Source: CAUTUX01 sp963542015
GTDB taxonomy: Bacteria > Bacillota > Clostridia > Christensenellales > CAG-917
Reading direction: 5' to 3'
Length of the DNA stretch: 10,874 bases
Assembly: GCA_963542015.1 (NCBI GenBank)
Contig: CAUTUX010000026.1
Span: 1 to 10,874 of the forward strand
The notes beneath the pieces were generated by a model. The model was not told where the DNA came from. It made no database searches and saw only the letters and a program-made list of their open reading frames with translations. Each line of letters begins with the position of its first letter. The stretch's first letter is position 1. Position numbers and translations under genes: made by a program. Of this stretch, positions 1-6,500 are shown in pieces.

Positions 1-265
1 TTATAACATCACAATGTCCCTAAATCAAAATAAATGAGTTTTGTAAGGATATACTCTTATCTATTTATTATTTTCGTCTCTTCACTAATTTTATGTTTTT
101 TCTTGTTTTACATCCATATCTGGATATCAATATATTCTGACTGCTAGTTAAGATGTATGCATGAACCAAATATATCCAGCACTTGTTTGTTGCTGAGAAA
201 TTTATATTTTGTCAATAGTTTAGTAGATTTTGACGGCATGTAAATTTCCCCCATGGATGTAAAAA
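1..265. other. AT-rich intergenic region, no convincing gene
   Basis: I see no well-supported gene here. The only small reading frame of note is on the minus strand at 144-239 (31 codons, ATG). It sits 8 nt after a G-run on that strand (248-252), but it has no recognisable product and could be chance or the remnant of a longer gene. Weak inverted repeats are present: CTGGATAT at 120-127 against ATATCCAG at 172-179, and ATCCA/TGGAT around 113-125. A TTGACG at 230-235 resembles a -35 box but lacks a good -10. The promoter of the downstream replication gene probably lies in this stretch, but I cannot place it. Confidence 0.5.
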
Positions 266-335
266 GCTGAAGATAGGTGATATTCTCCCCTCCAACTCAA
301 TATCACTTATCTTCAGCCAAAAAATCACTGGAGGT
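266..335 (+). promoter_or_regulatory. Leader hairpin with anti-SD loop before the rep-like gene
   Basis: Positions 266-284 and 299-317 form a 19-bp inverted repeat around a 14-nt loop. The only non-Watson-Crick position is G276 opposite T307, which is a G·U pair in plus-strand RNA, so the RNA stem is fully paired. The loop contains CCTCCA (289-294), which is exactly complementary to TGGAGG (329-334), the ribosome binding site of the gene starting at 343. This arrangement could hide the ribosome binding site by a loop-leader interaction or pseudoknot. There is no T-run after the stem, so it is not a simple terminator. Regulation is inferred; the repeat and the complementarity are seen directly. 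Confidence 0.7.
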
Positions 336-342
336 AGATATT

Positions 343-1212
343 TTGCATACCACTCTTTTATTGGGTTCTCAGCCTCTCATAGTTTCTCGAGAACTCGCTA
401 TAGAACTAGGAATAGATTTATCACTAGTTCTCCAACAATTTCAATACTGGCTCAGAATCAATGAAGAATCTGGAAAAAACTATTTTGAGAACAGATACTG
501 GACATCATCAACTATTGAAGAATTGCAAGAAAGAGATTTCCCATTCTGGGGCAAAACTAAGATAAAGACATTAATAAATGAGCTTATTAAGTATGGCTAT
601 TTAGAAAAAAAACAGTTTCATAACAACATTTTGAATCACACAAATTATTACACAATTAACTACGATAAAATACTAGAACTAGAAAAAATTTCAAAAAGCC
701 GACATGAATTAAAGAAATCTGAAGCACTAATACAAAGCAAAAAAACTGAAGAAAATACGGAATGCGACCAATCGATTAGTCGGATATCCGACCAATCAAA
801 TTATAAAGAGAATAAAATAAAAGAGAATAAATATAATAAATCGTCGTCTATATATATTAATAATATAAAGCTAGAACCTCGTAACAGCAAGGACGACGAT
901 GATCTTAAAAAAGAAAAAAACAATAATCCCAGTTATTCTGAAGTAAAAGAATTTATTGATAAATTACAACAGGAAAATCCGGAAGGAATTTACATTCCTA
1001 TGAAAGAATTTTGGGCAAAAATGTTCTCTACAAACTGGACTTTTAACGGAAAACAAATAAAAAATTGGAAAAACTATTATCTGCGTTGTTGTGATAATAA
1101 ACAATTTAAATCTGATATTGAATCCCAAAAAATTAAAAAAGGTAAGTCATATGATTTTACAACATCAGGTAATAAAGCGGCTTATGACAGATTATTAAAA
1201 AATGCCAGTTAA
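343..1212 (+). CDS. Winged-helix replication-initiator-like protein (289 aa)
   Basis: This is probably the replication initiator or replisome organiser of the element. The N-terminal part (about residues 1-115) has the pattern of phage and ICE replication proteins: a leader helix reading PLIVSRELAIELGID then LQQFQYWLR, a helix-turn-helix around FPFWGKTKIKTLINELIKYG, and a wing ending NYYTINYDKI. A hydrophilic Lys/Asn/Asp-rich linker (about 116-215) follows, then a C-terminal domain with EVKEFIDKLQ and a Trp/Tyr-rich FWAKMF...NWKNYYLR stretch, as in DnaD/DnaT-type replication proteins. I choose TTG at 343 as the start because GGAGGT (330-335) lies 7 nt upstream and the product then begins as family members do. 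A longer frame from GTG at 277 would begin inside the leader hairpin and has no ribosome binding site. The assignment rests on motif pattern, not on a search. The linker DNA holds origin-like repeats. Confidence 0.7.
   Translation: MHTTLLLGSQPLIVSRELAIELGIDLSLVLQQFQYWLRINEESGKNYFENRYWTSSTIEELQERDFPFWGKTKIKTLINELIKYGYLEKKQFHNNILNHTNYYTINYDKILELEKISKSRHELKKSEALIQSKKTEENTECDQSISRISDQSNYKENKIKENKYNKSSSIYINNIKLEPRNSKDDDDLKKEKNNNPSYSEVKEFIDKLQQENPEGIYIPMKEFWAKMFSTNWTFNGKQIKNWKNYYLRCCDNKQFKSDIESQKIKKGKSYDFTTSGNKAAYDRLLKNAS
765..900. repeat. Origin-like palindromes, iterons and AT-rich tract within the rep-like gene
   Basis: CGACCAATC occurs at 765-773 and 789-797, with an inverted near-copy (GATTAGTCG) at 774-782. 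GTCGGATATCCGAC at 779-792 is a perfect 14-bp palindrome. Directly downstream is an almost purely A/T tract holding a 15-bp-spaced direct repeat, AAAGAGAATAAA at 805-816 and 820-831, and then a long AT run to about 870. The tract is closed by a 9-bp inverted repeat, ATCGTCGTC (840-848) with GACGACGAT (892-900). Binding-site clusters next to an AT-rich unwinding region inside the initiator's own linker are typical of lambda-O-like and Bacillota phage replication genes. The origin function is inferred. Confidence 0.55.
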
Positions 1213-1225
1213 GAAAGGAGGAAAA

Positions 1226-1465
1226 ATGTTTAATTGGACAACCATGAAAGATATTGTGTTAGAACTTCAAAAGAAAAATTATAAAGAATTTTTGAAAGCC
1301 CTAATTTCAATTGAAAAACAAATTGATGATGAAAAATTACTTGAAATTGTGTTTCAAAATTACATTGCAAGAGAACATTCTGAAATATTGAATGATGAAA
1401 TTAATGACTGTATCCAGGAAGGATTTGAAGAATTATATGAGGGAGGAAAAATTAATGAATTTTGA
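1226..1465 (+). CDS. Small hypothetical protein (79 aa), acidic, helical
   Basis: I do not recognise this protein. It begins MFNWTTMKDIVLEL and is predicted to be mostly helical, rich in Lys, Glu, Asp and Ile, with no membrane segment or signal peptide, so it is probably cytoplasmic. The start at ATG 1226 is supported by GGAGG at 1217-1221, which sits just past the stop of the rep-like gene. An in-frame ATG at 1202 has no ribosome binding site and would overlap that gene. Its 3' end overlaps the next gene by 11 nt, implying one transcript and translational coupling. Its position beside a replication gene suggests an element-maintenance role, but nothing in the sequence defines one. Confidence 0.75.
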   Translation: MFNWTTMKDIVLELQKKNYKEFLKALISIEKQIDDEKLLEIVFQNYIAREHSEILNDEINDCIQEGFEELYEGGKINEF

Positions 1466-1763
1466 AAGAGTTGAAACAACTTTTTGGGAGGATTTTAAAG
1501 TTGCAATACCATTTGGTATTAAGGCAATTAATGATACTTATAATCGTGCTCTTTACACTGTCAAGATGATAGACAAGGATTATAAAATTTTCACCGAATT
1601 AGTTATGGCATTAAATCATCTCAGTTGGCAAATGCACGAAATTGGTGAATATACACTAGGCGACTTGTTTTCTGACTTGTACTACAAAGCCAAAGATGAA
1701 TTTTATAAAACTTTCGGTGAAAATAAAGAAGCCTGTCGCTTTTTTTACAAGATTACTAATTAA
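1455..1763 (+). CDS. DUF6874-like ICE/phage accessory protein (102 aa)
   Basis: This is a small soluble protein of unknown function. The pattern FKVAIPFGIKAINDTYNR, then DYKIFTELVMALNHLSWQ, then LYYKAKDEF and a terminal FFYKITN matches what I recall of a conserved family (annotated as DUF6874) seen repeatedly in Bacillota ICEs and phages. The family name comes from memory and should be checked. The start at ATG 1455 is chosen because GGGAGG at 1441-1446 precedes it by a normal spacing; the frame upstream of this has no ribosome binding site. The gene overlaps the end of the preceding gene by 11 nt and is followed after 16 nt by the next one, so it belongs to the same operon. There is no signal peptide, membrane span or visible catalytic motif. 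Confidence 0.75.
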   Translation: MNFERVETTFWEDFKVAIPFGIKAINDTYNRALYTVKMIDKDYKIFTELVMALNHLSWQMHEIGEYTLGDLFSDLYYKAKDEFYKTFGENKEACRFFYKITN

Positions 1764-1779
1764 TAGGAGGAATATAAAA

Positions 1780-2256
1780 ATGTCTACAAGCAGTTATATA
1801 TGCAAAAAAGAAGAAGATGGAACAATTAAGATGATTTATTGTCATTTTGATGGTGATTATAATGGTGACTTACTATACACCTATTACAACACTCCAGAAA
1901 AAGTTGATGCCTTAATAGCCTTAGGAGATTTATCATCTCTTGGGGAAAAAATATCCCCTACAAATGCGACACATGACATAGATCATCCAGAACCAGGGGT
2001 ATGCGTTGCATATGGAAGAGATGCTCAATGTGAAGATATAGGAGCTCAAATATTTAAATCAAAAAAAGCATTAATTAAAGCTTTAAATCATAATCCTTTT
2101 ATTGAATATATCTATCTTTGGGAAGATAATCGGTGGAAGTATGCGAAAGGAGTTGCTTATATTGATGAGTTTCCTAAAAAAAAGCTTACAGCAAAGAGTT
2201 TTAAATCATTAAAAAATGAAGTGAATAAATTAAAGTATGGAGATATAGAAGAATGA
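1780..2256 (+). CDS. Conserved mobile-element protein, MSTxSYICK family (158 aa)
   Basis: The protein begins MSTSSYICKKEEDGTIKMIYCHFDG and contains YYNTPEKVDALIALGDLSSLG, PGVCVAYGRD and a Trp/Tyr-rich IEYIYLWEDNRWKY. I recall this signature from a widespread but uncharacterised family in phages and ICEs of Bacillota; its biochemical function is not known to me. It is probably cytoplasmic, since no signal peptide or hydrophobic span is visible. After the conserved core (to about residue 125) there is a Lys-rich tail that I do not recall from other members. ATG 1780 is preceded by TAGGAGG (1764-1770). The stop overlaps the start of the next gene in an ATGA (2253-2256), indicating translational coupling to a membrane protein gene. 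Confidence 0.8.
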   Translation: MSTSSYICKKEEDGTIKMIYCHFDGDYNGDLLYTYYNTPEKVDALIALGDLSSLGEKISPTNATHDIDHPEPGVCVAYGRDAQCEDIGAQIFKSKKALIKALNHNPFIEYIYLWEDNRWKYAKGVAYIDEFPKKKLTAKSFKSLKNEVNKLKYGDIEE

Positions 2257-2522
2257 AAAAGAAAATAAATACTGATTTAGCGACAAAAATAAGTATGGCA
2301 CTGTTCTGTTTATTTGTTGCTGTGTTAATTGGATTAAGTCTTTTTATCCCAACAATGACTATAACCTCAGATAAACAGCTTTTAATAATTAAAATTTCAC
2401 TCGCTTTATTTGGTGGGTTAACTGGAATATCTGGATTTTTATTGATGGGATTTACCATTGCAAATCACAAGCAATTAAAAAAGATACAAACCAATATGGA
2501 AGAAATAAACAATGAAAAATAA
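2253..2522 (+). CDS. Small two-helix membrane protein (89 aa)
   Basis: I do not recognise a named family. Two hydrophobic stretches (about residues 13-33 and 43-68) separated by a short polar loop predict a helical hairpin in the cytoplasmic membrane. The Lys-rich N-terminus and the charged C-terminal tail (LKKIQTNMEEINNEK) are probably cytoplasmic. The gene starts in the ATGA overlap with the preceding gene and itself overlaps the next gene by 11 nt. Its layout and parts of its sequence (KINT near the N-terminus, LLxxKI opening helix 2, a Gly-rich end) resemble the 95-aa protein encoded at 3213-3500, suggesting the two are paralogues. Its place upstream of a surface protein and type IV secretion genes suggests an accessory role in the mating apparatus (inference). 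Confidence 0.75.
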   Translation: MKKKINTDLATKISMALFCLFVAVLIGLSLFIPTMTITSDKQLLIIKISLALFGGLTGISGFLLMGFTIANHKQLKKIQTNMEEINNEK

Positions 2523-2904
2523 GCATATAAAAGCAAAGAAAGAAAGGCTTGTACTAGATAATGATTATGAATCGTTTGTATATATTCTTTTTCATGTGTT
2601 GACTGTAGTTTTTTTAATTCCCGCAACAGTTTTTATGATTTTTTTTATTGTTAAATATTGTTATTTAAAAGATGCCGATACTACATCTAAGGGAATAATT
2701 ATTGATGAAATAATTGGATTTGGAATAAGTGCTCTTTTATGTTTTAGCATTGGTATGGTTTTTGCAGTTCTGAATGCTGAGGTTATATCTTGTGAGGTTA
2801 CATATCATGTTAAAGATCCAAAACGTAAAAAAGATAAACAAAAAGAAAAAATAAAAAATGAGAAAGAAAGATATAAAAACGACTTTAACGAAAGAAAAGA
2901 ATAA
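2512..2904 (+). CDS. Two-helix membrane protein with a charged tail (130 aa)
   Basis: This is an unrecognised membrane protein. Hydrophobic segments lie at about residues 23-48 and 66-91, and a very charged Lys/Glu/Asp-rich tail runs from about residue 102 to the end (KRKKDKQKEKIKNEKERYK), probably helical and cytoplasmic. The start at ATG 2512 lies inside the end of the previous gene, with a GGAAG (2498-2502) as ribosome binding site, so translation is probably coupled. The coding sequence has a run of eight T residues near 2639-2646, a possible slippage point, but the frame is intact. The position in an operon of small membrane proteins ahead of conjugation genes suggests an envelope function; nothing more specific is visible. 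Confidence 0.75.
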   Translation: MKNKHIKAKKERLVLDNDYESFVYILFHVLTVVFLIPATVFMIFFIVKYCYLKDADTTSKGIIIDEIIGFGISALLCFSIGMVFAVLNAEVISCEVTYHVKDPKRKKDKQKEKIKNEKERYKNDFNERKE

Positions 2905-2920
2905 TAAAAGAGGCACATCA

Positions 2921-3088
2921 ATGATGAAAAGAATTTTTCGTACACTAATACTCTGCATCATATGTTCGGCACTCAGTGGAAGCGGTGTCTGGGCAACAAT
3001 GAAGTATGACTTAATTTCGAAAATAAAAAATAAAATTAGACCAGAAGCCGCACAATGTTATGAGTTGAATTTAGCTAAAAACCAGTAA
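2921..3088 (+). CDS. Very small secreted or single-span protein (55 aa)
   Basis: The product begins MMKRIFRTLILCIICSALSGSG and looks like a signal peptide or single membrane anchor (about residues 5-25, possible cleavage after VWA), followed by only about 30 mostly polar residues. There is no lipobox, as neither Cys in the hydrophobic core has a suitable context. AGAGG at 2908-2912 lies 8 nt before ATG 2921; the adjacent ATG at 2924 could also serve. A longer in-frame extension upstream would overlap the previous gene and lacks a ribosome binding site. I do not recognise the family. As a gene it is plausible because of spacing and signal-like content, but such a short frame could be spurious or a remnant. 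Confidence 0.55.
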   Translation: MMKRIFRTLILCIICSALSGSGVWATMKYDLISKIKNKIRPEAAQCYELNLAKNQ

Positions 3089-3212
3089 ATTTTGGGAATA
3101 CAGAAAAATACACATTTGCATAAAAATGAAAAAGATAAATAAAAACTGCAATAAAAATGCACCTAAATAAAAGAAAAACAATAGATTTAGATGTAAAAAA
3201 GAAAATAGAAAA
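3089..3212. other. A-rich gap inside the operon, no gene seen
   Basis: This 124-nt stretch is strikingly A-rich on the plus strand and is the longest same-strand gap within the operon. It holds only tiny frames and one minor repeat, TGCA-ATAAAAA-TGCA. I find no convincing promoter (a TTGCAT near 3116 lacks a properly spaced -10), no terminator hairpin and no clear ribosome binding site for the downstream 95-aa gene. A degraded small gene or an mRNA processing region is possible. Confidence 0.4.
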
Positions 3213-3500
3213 ATGAGTAAGAAAAAAACAAAAATTAACACAATTTTAGCAGCTATCGTTACAGCTGGCGTCTTAATAACAATTATTCTACTTGGGTTAT
3301 GGGGAATGTTGAAAAACAGAAATACTAACTTATTAGCACTTAAGATAGCGATTATAATTTTTGCACTTTTCACTACTCTAGTAGGAGTTGTTGGAGGAAT
3401 ATATAGCAACATATCTGCAAGAACAAAAGGAGATACAGTGGCTGAAGATATAAGAAATAAAGATAAAGGAGAAATAGGAAATGAACAAGAAGACGAATAA
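3213..3500 (+). CDS. Small two-helix membrane protein (95 aa), likely paralogue of the 89-aa protein
   Basis: The protein has a Lys-rich N-terminus containing KINT, two hydrophobic helices (about residues 11-33 and 40-66) and an acidic, charged C-terminal tail. It shows the same plan as the 89-aa protein encoded at 2253-2522, including LLALKI at the start of helix 2. Its 3' end overlaps the giant surface protein gene by 20 nt, and that gene's ribosome binding site lies inside this frame, so the two are probably made together. The upstream ribosome binding site is weak (only A-rich sequence with scattered G), so the exact start at ATG 3213 is less certain than its neighbours' starts. Its function is unknown; association with the surface protein or the secretion channel is inferred from coupling only. 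Confidence 0.7.
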   Translation: MSKKKTKINTILAAIVTAGVLITIILLGLWGMLKNRNTNLLALKIAIIIFALFTTLVGVVGGIYSNISARTKGDTVAEDIRNKDKGEIGNEQEDE

Positions 3501-6500
3501 AGTATTTATATTTTTAATTCTCATTTCTTTACTAGCAATACTTCCATTTTTTGTATTGGATACAAAAAATAATCTTCATGTAGCTCATGCAGAGAATAGC
3601 GAATCATGGAAAGTTTGGAGCTCAAAAGAAGACACAAGTACTCTCAAAGACTATCCGAATGCATATAATGCCATTACAAAATACAGCTGGGAAGATGAAA
3701 ATAAATATACATTATCAATGGATAATGATTGTGGATTCCAGACGCCTTTAATGACAAATGGAAAACCTTTTATGACCACTAAAATAAACAACAGAGTATT
3801 TGCAAGTTTTGATAAATCAAAAACATACGATTTTAGTACTTATAAAAATGGTAGAAAGACGAGATTAGATACAAATATTATTGATGCTAATAATGTGGAT
3901 AAAATAACAATAAACACACATCCAACATACAGCAAACATTTGGATAAAGCCCCTAAATCATTAATATCATATGCTTTGCATTATGAATATTATGCATATG
4001 GTAGCAACACACCAACAGATACAAAAGTAGTTTATGGTTCAATTAGTCGAAACCATGACGCAAGTAATTGGAATAAAACATACAGCCAACCACATGATTT
4101 ATGGAAAGAATATCGTGGATTTTATTTGTTAAAAATACAAGTTACAGCCAATCAATTTAAAGATTTAGGTGGTGCCAATTGGGGTGTAAATACAATTGAA
4201 CCATTTTATTTATCCGAAAAATCCTTTGCATACTACTACGCTGGAGACAAATCCACAGATGAAACCAGATTAATGCTTAAACGCAAAGGCAAACCAGAAA
4301 TAGACATAACAAATCAATTAGCGTCATATACTGATGTTGGAACAAGCAAGGGAGAGCTTTATTTAAATGAGCCCTATGAAATATATTTTTCAAAAGGCAA
4401 AAGAGATTGCCCTTCAAATATGAATGTAATTACACGCCAATTAGAAGATGAAAAGAAATATTATGATGCACATTTTGATGTAATTAAATGGGGAACAGAT
4501 GAGAAATCCATCCAAGCTGAACGTCTGTATCAATTCAAATGTCTAGACTGGGGTGAAGTTAAATATCTAGCCATATACAAAGACACAACTCCACCAAAAG
4601 TAGAAGTTGTAGATGACAATGGCGATGCATTAACAAAAAAAGATGGAAAAGTATATACAAAAAACGATCATGTTACTATAAGAGCTACAGACAACCATGT
4701 CCTACGCCATTGGGGCTGGAGCATCTATGAGCCTGATAATGATAATGTAACCTGGTTCAACTATAAATGGACAGGCAATTATGGAACTAAAGAGGCAACA
4801 ATAGATTTTTACGGTGCCCTTACTAATGGTGAAAGTAACGATGCAAATGAAGAAAATAAACATATCCGATGTTGGGTTATTTATGTATGCGACAATGCTA
4901 ATAATTTTGATCCAGAACAACCTAGTGGTTATCGACGAAACAACTCCTCAAATTATATATATGTTTATTTTGATAATGAAAAACCAACGGTAAAAGGCAA
5001 CTTTTCAAATGAAAAAGACAATACGATCTACACTAATAACTTAGATGAAATAAGCCTTTTGGATAACAATAAAATGTTGCGTGCCACAGAATTAAGAGAA
5101 ATCTATCCAAATAAACAAACAACAGAAATAAGCGATACTAAAGTTAAATTAAAAAACAATTCAATATATGAATTAACATTAACTGACTTTGCGGGGAATA
5201 AAAATACATATAAGATAACCACCTTTATTTTTGAAAGAAATAATGATGAATATAAGCAAAGATACGGTCAATATTTTGCAGATCCATTGTTTTATAAAGC
5301 CACCCTACCCTCTGAATTTGAATCATACGCTGGGGAATACATATTTAAAACATATGAAGATGCCTTTGATTTTGCATATAAACATGAAAAAGAAATGTTT
5401 GTAACGGATATCGGAGATAACAAGTGGAATTATTTTGTTGGCTATTCTAGAAGTGCAAGACAAATATATACCGATAAGGGAACATTAAAAAAAGCAATTA
5501 GTAGGCATGCTAAGAGGTTTGCAATTAACAAACCAATACAGAGCTTAGATGAGTTATATAAAGCTCATAATAGCGGTACTAAATGCATGATTAAGAAAGA
5601 TGAAAAGTATATTGAAGATTATTCTGCATTTCTCCTTGATAACCAAAATGTAGATAACGTGCTTAAAGCACATCCAGATGAAAGAATCAATTTAAAGTAC
5701 TTTGAAGGTGTAGATATACAAACTCAAGGATATCTAAAGAAACCAGGGACAACTGGGAATAAAGAAACGGACTGGGAAAAATTATCCAACGGAAGCAGTT
5801 TTGAAAGTGCACTAAAAAAACTTGGATTATATAAAACATCTAAATTCACAATAAAAGAACTAGATATATGTGGAAATGTTGGATACTATGAGATATTTTT
5901 TGAAATATCAAAACCACGCTTAAAGGCTGAAGTTAAGACATTAGATAATGGTGAAGAAAAGACAGAAATAATTGATATAGATGAAGCCTATGTACAAGAA
6001 CATGTAGATGTAATGAGATATATATATTTCAGAATAATAAGTTTTGAAGACGATTATGACACATGCTGCATGGCAGAAGTGATAGGCAACAATACATATA
6101 AAACTATGTCAAATGATATACAAGCGGAATTAGATAGAGACCAAGGCACTGGGGGCGTGTATACAATTAAAGTCTATGACCGTTCTAGAAATACTTTAGA
6201 ATTCAAAATAACTGTCGCAGAAAGTGCTCCATCCTATGTGGTTAGAGAAAATATGAGCGAATCTGATCCTATCTTTGCCCTAGAATTTAATCCTGGTACA
6301 AATAATGCAATTATTCAGTTACACATATATAAAGTGCATTATGATGGTTCAATAACCGAACTACAAGAAGACGAAGATAAGGTGCCTAAAGAAATAAATT
6401 CACATACTTTAAAATATGTATTTAGATCTGGCGGGGTTTATAAAATACGTATTCTAGATGCTTTTGGATTCATCAAAGAAGGAACATATAAATTTGATAA

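Noticed and set aside
113..179. Attachment site or insertion-sequence end from small inverted repeats (CTGGATAT/ATATCCAG)
   Set aside because: Eight-bp arms in AT-rich DNA with no tRNA gene, integrase, transposase or matching direct repeat in the window.
144..239. Minus-strand 31-codon frame with an upstream G-run
   Set aside because: Too short, no recognisable motif and only a poor match to a ribosome binding site; described in the intergenic entry rather than called as a gene.
230..258. TTGACG as -35 of a promoter for the rep-like gene
   Set aside because: At a spacing of 17 the -10 would be ATGGAT, a poor match, and nearby spacings give nothing better.
805..831. CRISPR-like or tandem repeat array
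   Set aside because: Only two copies of a 12-bp AT-rich unit at 15-bp spacing; better explained as part of an origin-like AT tract.
3071..3412. Minus-strand frame of about 113 codons opposite the A-rich gap and the 95-aa gene
   Set aside because: Its product is Leu/Phe/Ile-rich as expected from the reverse of A-rich DNA, there is no good ribosome binding site, and the plus-strand genes explain the region.
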